DNA of 13,720 nt from Methanosarcinales archaeon (GCA_003661125.1 QMVO01000015.1:1-13720); one strand, 5' to 3'; shown: positions 6,524 through 13,473, numbered from the stretch's first letter. A program made the numbers and translations. The notes: generated by a model from the sequence alone, not told the origin.

Positions 6524-6535
6524 AAAGAAAGGTTT

Positions 6536-6982
6536 ATGATAAGGAAATTCAGATGCTCGGATTTAAAAGACATTCTGGAAATAGAGAAAAGAGCATTCCC
6601 AAAATCACCTTACAACCGATTTACTTTCTGGTATTATGCATCCGCGTACGCTGATAATTTTCTGGTATATGTACATGAGGATAAGGAAAAAGGCTTGAAC
6701 AAAATCGTTGGTTATATTACCTTTTACCCTAGCGGGCATATAGTGTCTATTGCAGTGCATCCTGCAAATAGGAGAAGAGGGATAGGAACAGAGCTTGTGA
6801 GAGAAGTCTTGAAAAGAACGAAAGGTAATGCGAGTGTGGAAGTACGAGAGAGCAACGAAGTAGCAAAGGAGTTTTATAAGCATTTGGGCTTCTCTCTCCG
6901 AACGATAATCCCTAAGTATTATGGCGATGAAGATGCACTGGTGATGATTCGGAAAGGCAGTGAATCTTCCTTTATCCTATAA
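6536..6982 (+). CDS. rimI: RimI-like GNAT N-acetyltransferase
   Basis: This 148-residue GNAT-fold acetyltransferase transfers acetyl from acetyl-CoA. The N-terminus IRKFRCSDLKDILEIEKRAFP matches RimI/Nat enzymes. Strand beta4 and the acetyl-CoA loop are seen in HIVSIAVHPANRRRGIGTEL (68-87, loop RRRGIG). The later VRESNEVAKEFYKHLGFS and IIPKYYGDEDALVM fit N-alpha-acetyltransferases of the archaeal RimI type, which acetylate protein N-termini. The start is supported by AAAGAAAGG 3-11 bases upstream. It lies directly after the radical SAM gene. A protein N-terminal target is the family default; another small substrate is possible. Confidence 0.85.
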   Translation: MIRKFRCSDLKDILEIEKRAFPKSPYNRFTFWYYASAYADNFLVYVHEDKEKGLNKIVGYITFYPSGHIVSIAVHPANRRRGIGTELVREVLKRTKGNASVEVRESNEVAKEFYKHLGFSLRTIIPKYYGDEDALVMIRKGSESSFIL

Positions 6983-6983
6983 T

Positions 6984-7259
6984 GCCCTCCGTTTACTGGA
7001 AATAGTGGCAAAGTTTGAACTTTGTACGGTATAATCCTCGTATGCCTTTACCAAATGCTTCGTTAATAGTATTGTCGTGCAATAAAACAGCACTAACATG
7101 ACATATCTTACGTCCTTAAAGACTACATAGACCAAGTGCTACATGCTGGATAACCAGGGTCAAATCGGGCTTGTGCTTCACTTTCACGCTCAATGCCCCG
7201 AGGTATCCGAAGATGGACCATCCCCATACGATAAGCGAAATACCTGAGACTATACTTTC
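6984..7259 (-). pseudogene. Broken second copy of the small membrane-protein gene
   Basis: From 7259 leftward on the minus strand, one frame reads ESIVSGISLIVWGWSIFGYLG, then runs to a TAA at 7116-7118. Around 7150-7120 the likeness moves to another frame, reading VFKDVRYVMLVLFYCTTIL. Both parts resemble the neighbouring copy at 7296-7727: its upstream-of-ATG stretch reads ESACSGVSLFIIGWLLFAY and its core reads IFRDVRYVLFVVYYCVTIA. The TM2 region between them is missing. The frameshift plus internal deletion make this a pseudogene. The nucleotide likeness is also direct, for example around 7064-7120 against 7452-7508. The 3' end is diffuse and lies just before the rimI stop. Confidence 0.7.
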
Positions 7260-7295
7260 CTAGAAAGTTATAATGCTGTCAGAACTTATAGCTAT

Positions 7296-7670
7296 TCACC
7301 ATAGAATCGCCGCTGCTATTACTACCACTAATGTTCGTTCATGCGTCATCACCCTGAATATAGCTTCTTTTATGCTCTTCGCAGGCTTCCTCGGTCTTTC
7401 TTTGATTAGCAGTCCGTACTTCTCGCGCATCCCTCTTAGATTTCGAGCCGAGGCTATTGTCACGCAATAATACACCACGAAGAGGACATATCTTACATCT
7501 CTGAAAATGAAATCCCGCAGCACAGAAATTTCTACACGCAGTAATCCAAACCATCTCATTCCATAATAAATCATGATATAAATGTTTAGGACAAGCACGC
7601 TAACGGCAATACCGCGATAAATCCGGTTCGTTGCCGGCCAGTCCGTAGGTTTCCGGGACATAGAATACAT
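7296..7670 (-). CDS. Small membrane protein of unknown function, possibly decaying
   Basis: Measured from the first in-frame ATG it has 124 residues. It carries hydrophobic segments near 21-39 (IAVSVLVLNIYIMIYYGM), 58-72 (VRYVLFVVYYCVTIA) and at the very C-terminus (TLVVVIAAAILW), with a basic loop between (ERPRKPAKSIKEA). No family is recognised. The frame stays open upstream to 7727 without a usable start, and those 19 extra codons (ESACSGVSLFIIGWLLFAY) are hydrophobic and conserved in the broken copy at 6984-7259. The true N-terminus is therefore probably upstream and cut by a TAG (7728-7730) present at the same place in both copies. No ribosome binding site precedes the ATG. The gene may be dead; if alive, it makes a 3-4-helix membrane protein. 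Confidence 0.45.
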   Translation of the reverse strand: MYSMSRKPTDWPATNRIYRGIAVSVLVLNIYIMIYYGMRWFGLLRVEISVLRDFIFRDVRYVLFVVYYCVTIASARNLRGMREKYGLLIKERPRKPAKSIKEAIFRVMTHERTLVVVIAAAILW

Positions 7671-7727
7671 GTACGCAAAAAGGAGCCAGCCTATTATGAA
7701 CAGACTTACACCCGAGCACGCACTTTC

Positions 7728-7868
7728 CTAGAAGCTTATTTTTTGGTAGATGGTGTAGTAACGCTCAGCCGTGTAACGTTAGATCACAGAAATGCAAGGG
7801 AGCTGGAACTGGAGAAACGAAGAGAAAATTTTATGATGGAAACAAAGATACGCCTGAAAGATTTATAA
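7728..7868 (+). pseudogene. Possible C-terminal remnant of a RecA/KaiC-like ATPase gene
   Basis: On the plus strand a frame reads LEAYFLVDGVVTLSR, then VTLDHRNARELELEKRRENF and a short tail to TAA (7866-7868). The DGVVTL...R..LE..K pattern resembles the last strands of archaeal KaiC/RadA-like ATPases (xDGVixL...R.LeixKmRG). Walker motifs and everything upstream are absent: the frame runs back into the membrane-protein gene on the other strand. TTG at 7743 could start a 41-residue peptide, but no ribosome site precedes it. I treat it as a gene fragment in a decaying stretch, with low certainty. Confidence 0.3.
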
Positions 7869-7870
7869 AA
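7862..7870 (+). promoter_or_regulatory. TATA box upstream of the histidine kinase gene
   Basis: TTTATAAAA, centred about 37 bases before the ATG at 7903. A start near 7890-7893 would leave a leader of about ten bases containing GAAGGG directly before the ATG, so the mRNA would be nearly leaderless. Confidence 0.5.
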
Positions 7871-7902
7871 ATAAAGTATCTCTATTAAACAATAGAAGGG
7901 AA

Positions 7903-9321
7903 ATGAGCGAAGAAAAGAGAATAAAAAAGAGTTATAAATTTCTTATCTTGCTTCTTTCGGTATCCACATGTGTTATCATGACTGTTTATTTCGCTTCTAC
8001 GGGCGAAACCGGGGTATATACTCATCTTTTCTATATCCCTATCATTTTAGCAGGGGTGTGGTATAAGAAGAAAGCGGTTTATCTCGCTTTTATCCTCGGT
8101 GCAATTCACATTTTCACAACTCTTTTCTTTATTTATCACCCTCCCGTGGAAATTCTTATAGAAACATCAGAGAGAGCGGGTATGCTTATAGTGGTGGCGT
8201 ATGCAATCGGGCTTGTGAGAGAGCGGTGTGTAAGAGCGCAAGATGAGTTAAGGGATGCTGAGGAGCGGTACCGGGTAATCTTCGAGTACGCACTCACCGC
8301 TCTGTGTGTAATTGAACATGGCGAAGTAGTATCTTTGGCAAACAAAGAATTTGAAACCCTGAGCGGATATTCAAGGGAAGAAATAAAGGGTAAGAAGTGG
8401 ATTGATTTCATCGCTGATGAAGACATGGATAGGGTTCAGAATTATTGCGAGGAAAGAAGAAAAGGAGAAGCACCGGCATGCTGTGAATTCAAGTTTGTTA
8501 GTCGCAATGGAGAAATAAAGCATGTAAATGCCTGGATAGAGCCGGTCCCGGGGGCAAGTAGTTGCGTCGCGAGCTTGCTTGACATTACAGAGCTGAAAAG
8601 AAAGGAGGAAGAGCTGCGGGAGACCTGCGAAAAACTCGCGGAGCTGGACAAGATGAAACGTGATTTTCTTAACGTGGCTTATCATGAGCTGCGGTCCCCT
8701 CTTGCTCCTATTGTGGGGTATGCAAGTATGTTGGAGCGCTATAAGCTCCCGGATAAGGAGAGGAGGTATCTATATACGATAGAGCAATCGGCAAGGCAAC
8801 TTGAGAAGCTAATTAATCGGATGTTAGAACTTGCACGCATTGACGGTAAGAAAATAGAGCTGAGTTTGGAAGGGGTGCATATTCCTGAAGTCGTGGAGGA
8901 GGTGATTAAGAGTCTTGAACCAGAAGCAAAAGAGAAGAGGCAAAAAATCTCTACCTCCATCCCAGAGATAGAAATCCAAGCTGATAAGCAGAAAATAATC
9001 GCCATTTTCATTAACTTGATCTCCAATGCAATCAAATATACCCCGGAGAAGGGGAGAATAGATATTAAGGTGGAGGACAGGGGGGAGGATATACGTGTGT
9101 GTGTTGCAGATACAGGGATTGGCATTCCAGAGGAGCATCTGTCAAAGATTTTTGAGCGATTTTACATGGTTGATACCTCTTTAACGAGGAAGTCTGGGGC
9201 GCTTGGGCTGGGGTTATCCATAGTCAAGGAGTATGTAAAATTACATGGTGGGAAAGTATGGGCGACAAGCGAACCCGGAAAAGGTTCAAAATTCTTCTTT
9301 ACCTTGCCAAAAAGACAATAA
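7903..9321 (+). CDS. Membrane-bound PAS sensor histidine kinase
   Basis: This 472-residue sensor kinase opens with about four hydrophobic segments (near 12-30, 41-53, 59-78 and 92-104) joined by very short loops, suggesting membrane-embedded rather than extracellular sensing. A helix (105-120) leads to a PAS domain (about 121-232: YRVIFEYALTALCVIEHGEVV, FETLSGYSREEIKGK, ending LLDITELKRKEEEL). The HisKA phosphoacceptor is H261 in FLNVAYHELRSPLAPIVGY. The ATPase domain has the N-box NLISNAIKYTP (N371, N375), G1 DTGIGIP (403-409), F-box FERFYMVD and G2 GALGLGLSIV. All catalytic motifs are intact. The PAS domain has several cysteines (C135, C182, C193, C194, C221) but no obvious heme motif. The receiver gene begins 193 bases downstream and is the likely phosphate acceptor. 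Confidence 0.95.
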   Translation: MSEEKRIKKSYKFLILLLSVSTCVIMTVYFASTGETGVYTHLFYIPIILAGVWYKKKAVYLAFILGAIHIFTTLFFIYHPPVEILIETSERAGMLIVVAYAIGLVRERCVRAQDELRDAEERYRVIFEYALTALCVIEHGEVVSLANKEFETLSGYSREEIKGKKWIDFIADEDMDRVQNYCEERRKGEAPACCEFKFVSRNGEIKHVNAWIEPVPGASSCVASLLDITELKRKEEELRETCEKLAELDKMKRDFLNVAYHELRSPLAPIVGYASMLERYKLPDKERRYLYTIEQSARQLEKLINRMLELARIDGKKIELSLEGVHIPEVVEEVIKSLEPEAKEKRQKISTSIPEIEIQADKQKIIAIFINLISNAIKYTPEKGRIDIKVEDRGEDIRVCVADTGIGIPEEHLSKIFERFYMVDTSLTRKSGALGLGLSIVKEYVKLHGGKVWATSEPGKGSKFFFTLPKRQ

Positions 9322-9335
9322 AAAAACCTTTCTTT

Positions 9336-9361
9336 AAACCTTTTAATTTAAGAAAAGGTTT
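9336..9361. repeat. Perfect 9-bp hairpin after the histidine kinase gene
   Basis: AAACCTTTT (9336-9344) and AAAAGGTTT (9353-9361) pair perfectly around an 8-base loop, 14 bases after the kinase stop. No long T-run follows, so a bacterial-type terminator is doubtful. It is better seen as part of the compound repeat that continues to 9433. Confidence 0.65.
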
Positions 9362-9371
9362 ATCACAAACT

Positions 9372-9433
9372 AAGCCCTTACAGGGCTTGCGGGTCAACGG
9401 GGCGGAGCCCCGTTATTTAGAAAAAGTTTGACC
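9372..9433. repeat. Compound GC-rich hairpin element between kinase and receiver genes
   Basis: Two further stems follow in series. The first is AAGCCC/GGGCTT (9372-9377 with 9383-9388). The second is AACGGGGC/GCCCCGTT (9396-9403 with 9407-9414, 3-base loop). GGTCAA (9392-9397) can alternatively pair with TTGACC (9428-9433), enclosing the GC stem. The GC-rich core in an AT-rich gap and the AAAAAGTTTGACC end look like a dispersed palindromic repeat or a small non-autonomous element, not a gene. A structured RNA is also possible. Confidence 0.55.
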
Positions 9434-9514
9434 AAAATGCTTTGCAGCTTCGCTAAAAGAAAGCTTTACCAAAGAAACATTATACATTATAAGCAATAAA
9501 AAAGAGGGTGTAAT

Positions 9515-9901
9515 ATGGGAGAGAGGAAGAGAATATTGATTGTGGAAGATGCGACATACATGCGTGATATGCTAAGGGAGATGCTGGAGCAGGAAGGGGG
9601 AAGCTATGAAGTGGTTGACTTCGCAGTTAATGGAAAGGAAGCAGTGGAGAAATATAAGGAATTGAAGCCGGACATCGTCACCATGGATCTGGTGATGGAG
9701 GTGATGGATGGGATTCAAGCGATAAGGGAGATAAAGAAATATGACCCAAACGCTTTGATTGTTGCAATCACTGCGTTGGGCACGCCTGAGTATAGGGATG
9801 CAGCGCTGGATGCGGGAGCAGAGGAATACCTGTGGAAACCTTTCACGATAAATAACCTATTTGACGTGCTCGAAAAACTGTCAAGGAAGAGAAGGGAATG
9901 A
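9515..9901 (+). CDS. CheY-like single-domain response regulator
   Basis: This 128-residue receiver domain has no output domain. The acid pocket is E10-D11 (ILIVEDA). The phosphoacceptor is D58 (PDIVTMDLVMEVMDG), the switch threonine T86 (IVAITALG) and the conserved lysine K108 (YLWKPF). The usual Pro after the phosphoacceptor loop (MPxMDG) is Glu here (MEVMDG). The stop overlaps the start of the winged-helix gene as ATGA (9898-9901), so the two are translated together. Phosphate probably comes from the kinase encoded just upstream. Output may be by binding the winged-helix protein; this is inference. Confidence 0.95.
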   Translation: MGERKRILIVEDATYMRDMLREMLEQEGGSYEVVDFAVNGKEAVEKYKELKPDIVTMDLVMEVMDGIQAIREIKKYDPNALIVAITALGTPEYRDAALDAGAEEYLWKPFTINNLFDVLEKLSRKRRE

Positions 9902-10203
9902 GTGATGAGGTGATATTTGAAGAGGTTCTGCGTTCTCTCAGAAGAAGCCGGGTAAGGACTGAAATCGTAATGTACTTGTATAAAATCTATCCCAAGGCTT
10001 CGTATCCCGCGGAGATTTCGCGGAATACCGGAATAGACCCCACAAATATCCTTGGTGGATTGAGAGGGATGGGAAGCAGGTTCAATGAGTCTACTTCTCT
10101 TCTCACACAAGGGGTTGTAGAGAAGATAGAGCGTGAGAAAGGGACCTATTATCGGCTCTCAGCACGGGGGAAATCGTTGATTGAGAGCATGCGAAAGCTC
10201 TAA
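9898..10203 (+). CDS. Winged helix-turn-helix DNA-binding protein coupled to the receiver
   Basis: This 101-residue protein has an N-terminal helix FEEVLRSLRRSRVRTEIVMYLYKIYP. A helix-turn-helix follows (SYPAEISRNTGIDPTNILGGLRGM, about 35-58), then a wing with VVEKIEREKGTYYRLSARGKSLIE (73-96). The YRLSARGKSLIE ending is common in archaeal MarR/ArsR/PadR-like regulators. There is no effector domain. The 4-base overlap with the receiver gene suggests stoichiometric production and a physical partnership. It would be the missing output half of the two-component system. Confidence 0.82.
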   Translation: MSDEVIFEEVLRSLRRSRVRTEIVMYLYKIYPKASYPAEISRNTGIDPTNILGGLRGMGSRFNESTSLLTQGVVEKIEREKGTYYRLSARGKSLIESMRKL

Positions 10204-10265
10204 GAAAAGGTTAAAATAAAAGTACTAACGGGTTAATTAATATTAAGGAATTGCACAGGAAAGCG

Positions 10266-11516
10266 ATGAAGATGCCAGAACCAAAAAAGAAGCGAAAGAG
10301 AAGGAAGCGAAAAATTGAGGATACCGATGCATGGATGGCGGCGGAGTTTGCTTATTTAGATATGGTTACAACAAACCAAATGCCGCTGCTAAGAGGACCG
10401 ATAGAGGGAGAAGAGAAAATCGAATGGTTAGAGGAAATCGTCGAGGAGTGCCCGGAATATTTCCCCGCATTGTTTGATCTGGCATCAGAAAGTATAAAGA
10501 ACGGAAATGACGATGCGGGTAAGGGATACATAGACAGAGGTCTGCAATCACTGGGGGAGCATTTTTCAAGCAGTGATTTGATAGATGCGTATTACAAAAC
10601 TTGCGAGTTCCTGGAGTATTACCTCCGTTTTGAACTCGCACTGGAATACTACAACCAACTGCTGGTAATTGAGAAAGATGAGAAGAAACCCTGGGTTTAT
10701 GATCGCATTGCTCATTGCTACGCCTCACTGAACGATGTGGAAAAAGCAATAGAGTATCAACGGAGAGCCATCGAATCGAACCCAAACTGTAAATTCTACT
10801 CGAATATGGGCTGGCTGGAGATGATTCGGGGGAACTTAGAGGAAGCAGAGAAAGCGTTGAAGAGAGCAGTTAAACTAGATAGAAGGGATAACATTGCGAA
10901 GAAGAATTACGAAATCTGTAAAACGCTGCTAAAGAGCAAAAAGATGCATGATTGGGATGATTATTTATTACGCGAAGTGGATTATGATAGACTCGATGAA
11001 TTGGAAGAGGATGATGAATGGGACGAATACGAAAAGGTTGTGGTTGATTACAATCAATCAAGAATGGACGCTTTTAGGAGATATCTAATGCATAATCCAA
11101 AGTACAGTGCAGGAGAGAGGTATGATACCCTGTTCAGTCTGTGGTACATCTTCGATCTTGTTTTTGATGCTTATGATGATGGCTACTTCCTGTATGACGA
11201 TATAGGGGTAATAACAGATAACTTTAGACGTATTATGCACAGATTCATATTCAAGACAGGGGACATTGACGACGAGATATTTGACGGTGTATATAATGCG
11301 TTGTTGGAGTTCTATAAGTTTCTGCGTAAGCACAAACTGGTAGAGCGTGAAGAGTACAAAAAGCTTAAAGAAGAAATGAAACGGCTGAAACCTGAACTGA
11401 GGGAGAAGATGCTCCGGTATAATGAAGTTCGACACAATGACGATTACACGGAGGAAGAAAAAGAAGAAATTCGCGAGGAGCTTTTTGAGGGCGATCATGC
11501 ATGGCCGACCTTGTAA
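10266..11516 (+). CDS. TPR-repeat protein with basic N-terminus and acidic centre
   Basis: This protein has about 416 residues; an in-frame TTG at 10251 would add five. I chose the ATG at 10266 because AGGA lies five bases upstream. A Lys/Arg-rich tail (PKKKRKRRKRKI) is followed by helical repeats. Two clear TPR units are WVYDRIAHCYASLNDVEKAI and YSNMGWLEMIRGNLEEAEKA with A/G spacing typical of TPRs. Weaker units precede them (YFPALFDLASESIKNGNDDA; FLEYYLRFELALEYYNQLL). A strongly acidic linker (LDELEEDDEWDEYEKV) leads to a helical C-terminal part rich in aromatic and acidic residues that I do not recognise. TPRs bind proteins; the basic tail could contact nucleic acid. It lies between two winged-helix genes on the same strand, 9 bases before the second. 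Confidence 0.8.
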   Translation: MKMPEPKKKRKRRKRKIEDTDAWMAAEFAYLDMVTTNQMPLLRGPIEGEEKIEWLEEIVEECPEYFPALFDLASESIKNGNDDAGKGYIDRGLQSLGEHFSSSDLIDAYYKTCEFLEYYLRFELALEYYNQLLVIEKDEKKPWVYDRIAHCYASLNDVEKAIEYQRRAIESNPNCKFYSNMGWLEMIRGNLEEAEKALKRAVKLDRRDNIAKKNYEICKTLLKSKKMHDWDDYLLREVDYDRLDELEEDDEWDEYEKVVVDYNQSRMDAFRRYLMHNPKYSAGERYDTLFSLWYIFDLVFDAYDDGYFLYDDIGVITDNFRRIMHRFIFKTGDIDDEIFDGVYNALLEFYKFLRKHKLVEREEYKKLKEEMKRLKPELREKMLRYNEVRHNDDYTEEEKEEIREELFEGDHAWPTL

Positions 11517-11525
11517 TGAACGAAG

Positions 11526-12167
11526 ATGTCAAAATACGAATACATCGGAGCAGTGCTTGAATTTCTCATAAAAAAAGGACCATCCAGCAAGTATGCCATA
11601 TCGAAGGGCACTGCCATCCCGTATCCAACAATTCTGAGGAAGCTTCCCGAGCTCGAAGCAGCATATATAATCCAGAAGGTCGGGGAAGGAAAGAGGGGCG
11701 CTGAGATATACATGATGACACCTAAGGGAGCGCTTATCGCGTACTTCGGCGGACACGTGAGGACATCGGAACTCTTCGTTGCTTTGCCGGCTATTATGAA
11801 GCACGTTCGTTTATCGCTGGATGAATTACCCGCAGTCAGTAATCCATTGGGTTTCATCCTTACGGAGCTCCCATTCAAGCTCTCACGATTGGAAGACCTG
11901 AAAGTAGAGGAGGCGGTGAGTATCCTGGGTGCGATTCTCGTATGGAGACACGATGAATGGTATCACGAAATAAAGAGGGAAAAGCTGAAGAGATTATTAT
12001 CCTGGGAGGAGAACTATCAGATCCTAAGGCTCCTGATAGATAGTTCCATCAACACGCTCCGAAAGATGAGCGAACAGGCGTTGAGATTGAGCGAGCGAGC
12101 TGATGATTTTCTATCGGAAATAGAGGGGCTGAGGGAAATTAATTTTTTATTTGCTCGGAAAAAATAA
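11526..12167 (+). CDS. Winged-helix regulator with helical C-terminal domain
   Basis: This 213-residue protein has an N-terminal winged helix. YIGAVLEFLIKKGPSSKYAISKG begins the fold, TAIPYPTILRKLPELEAAYIIQKV (29-52) gives the recognition helix region, and GAEIYMMTPKGALIAYF (58-74) gives the wing and last strand. The PadR/MarR-like K..GP.S.Y.I...T...P.TI.R.L pattern is evident. The remaining 135 residues are predicted helical and end in an amphipathic stretch (NTLRKMSEQALRLSERADDF) likely to dimerise. It starts 9 bases after the TPR gene, without a clear ribosome site, so coupled translation is likely. The target genes and any ligand are unknown. Confidence 0.8.
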   Translation: MSKYEYIGAVLEFLIKKGPSSKYAISKGTAIPYPTILRKLPELEAAYIIQKVGEGKRGAEIYMMTPKGALIAYFGGHVRTSELFVALPAIMKHVRLSLDELPAVSNPLGFILTELPFKLSRLEDLKVEEAVSILGAILVWRHDEWYHEIKREKLKRLLSWEENYQILRLLIDSSINTLRKMSEQALRLSERADDFLSEIEGLREINFLFARKK

Positions 12168-12216
12168 ATCAAGGAGCGCAAGGCATGTAGAAACTTTAGA
12201 TTAGAGGAGAAAATAA

Positions 12217-13473
12217 TCAAAAATCGAGCAAAGAAAGCTGCTCCTTTTGCTCTCTTTCCTCTAACTCTTTTTCTTTCGCAACTTCTTCACTTTCTCCGGG
12301 ATTTAACTCTATAACGCCATATTTTCCACCACCACCCGGCTTCACTGATATTTCTCCTTCTCTAAACGCTTTTATCGCCTCTATGACACGATCATCCACT
12401 GCATGGAAATCGTCCATCGGAGCATCCACCAGCACGTTTACTTCGGTGCCAAATTCAGCTAATAGCGATTCCCATATCTCATTTACCGCTTTGGAACCCA
12501 CAGACTTATGCACAGCCAATCCTATTATCTCAGCCAACGGTATCAAGTGCAAATAGGGAGGTCTATGCTCCGGAGGGGGTGCTTCACAATCTGCAAGCTC
12601 ATTTACTCTATCCTTCACACCTTTCTTTATCATACCGCCGCATTCACATCTCCATTTCACTATAATCGCATCCCTGTGTGAATAATGCCGATAGCACCTG
12701 ATACACGCACTTTCGTTATACTTCCCTTCCTTTGGTGGTACACCCACGTTAAGCACCGGCTTCCTGCCTTTTTTCCGCTCTATCGCTGCTTTTAACTCTT
12801 CAAAACTCATATTTTCCACTTGAAACCTGTTAAACTCTCTCGCCAGTCGAATAGGGTAAGGTGAATGCGCGTCCGAGTTAGTCAAAAATGTTAGCTCTCT
12901 CAACTCTTTTATTCTATCCGCATATGAAGAATCCGCACTCAATCCCAGCTCCACAAAAGAGACATATCCCGCCATATCGCCGTAGCACTCATGTAGCGAA
13001 TCATGATAGGCATATAAAGCAGTCCAGGGTGTGAACGCATGACAGGGTCCTATAAGGACTTCTGCATCTTTCGCATGCTCTGCTATTTCCTCGCCACTCA
13101 GCCTCAGCGAGGGTCTGCCATCTGAATCAATATCCGGCGAATACCTTCTAAACGACTCGTATAATTCCTCTGCCTTCGCGATAGAGGGCAATATGAGCAG
13201 GTGATGCACTCTTCGCGCATCTTCCACCTCTACCGTGAGCACAAAATTAGTATTTATATTTTTGCTCACATCTTCGCTTTTAAAATAAAAAATGCCTTTC
13301 CTTTCCTCCAGCTCCCTTATCCCACTCAACCATTTGGGATGTAAACAATCACCGGTGCCAAGTAGCTGTATCCCTTTCCTCGCAGCTTCTTTCGCCAGCA
13401 TGGGCAAATCCATACGCGGGGAAGTAGCAGCAGAATAATGCGAATGGATATGTAAATCCGCGTTAACTATCAT
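12217..13473 (-). CDS. Endonuclease Q-like PHP-domain protein (EndoQ family)
   Basis: This 418-residue protein belongs to the PHP family with an inserted zinc site, known in Thermococcales as Endonuclease Q. That enzyme nicks DNA 5' to deaminated bases (uracil, hypoxanthine, xanthine) and abasic sites. PHP metal ligands are visible: NADLHIHS (H8, H10), LGTGDCLHP (D42, H45), VEVEDARRVHH (E84, H90, H91), GPCHAFTPW (H145) and TNSDAHS (D201, H203). A zinc ribbon is formed by C257-x2-C260 and C276-x-C278. The C-terminus EQLSLLDF resembles a PCNA-interacting motif (Qxx-L-xx-F). The start is fixed because the first catalytic motif begins at residue 6, and it lies 7 bases after tRNA-iMet on the same strand. 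Confidence 0.87.
   Translation of the reverse strand: MIVNADLHIHSHYSAATSPRMDLPMLAKEAARKGIQLLGTGDCLHPKWLSGIRELEERKGIFYFKSEDVSKNINTNFVLTVEVEDARRVHHLLILPSIAKAEELYESFRRYSPDIDSDGRPSLRLSGEEIAEHAKDAEVLIGPCHAFTPWTALYAYHDSLHECYGDMAGYVSFVELGLSADSSYADRIKELRELTFLTNSDAHSPYPIRLAREFNRFQVENMSFEELKAAIERKKGRKPVLNVGVPPKEGKYNESACIRCYRHYSHRDAIIVKWRCECGGMIKKGVKDRVNELADCEAPPPEHRPPYLHLIPLAEIIGLAVHKSVGSKAVNEIWESLLAEFGTEVNVLVDAPMDDFHAVDDRVIEAIKAFREGEISVKPGGGGKYGVIELNPGESEEVAKEKELEEREQKEQLSLLDF

Noticed and set aside
7273..7470. Plus-strand frame of 65 codons with a hydrophobic middle
   Set aside because: It is antisense to the membrane-protein gene, whose frame is backed by likeness to the second copy. The plus frame is not conserved between the copies.
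7728..7730. TAG read as pyrrolysine in the membrane-protein gene
   Set aside because: The TAG is shared by both copies, but the second copy also has TAA, a frameshift and a deletion, and the first ends in TGA in the same frame. Decay is the simpler explanation, and no pyrrolysine genes are visible here.
8739..9125. Minus-strand open frame opposite the histidine kinase ATPase domain
   Set aside because: The kinase motifs are all on the plus strand. The minus frame is Ser/Leu-rich and shows no recognisable motif.
9336..9433. Possible CRISPR or riboswitch
   Set aside because: There is no regular repeat-spacer pattern and no recognised riboswitch core. The stems are of differing sequence and better fit a compound palindromic repeat.
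11085..11498. Minus-strand open frame opposite the TPR gene, with hydrophobic stretches
   Set aside because: The hydrophobicity is the antisense of acidic codons in the TPR protein. It has no ribosome site and no family likeness.
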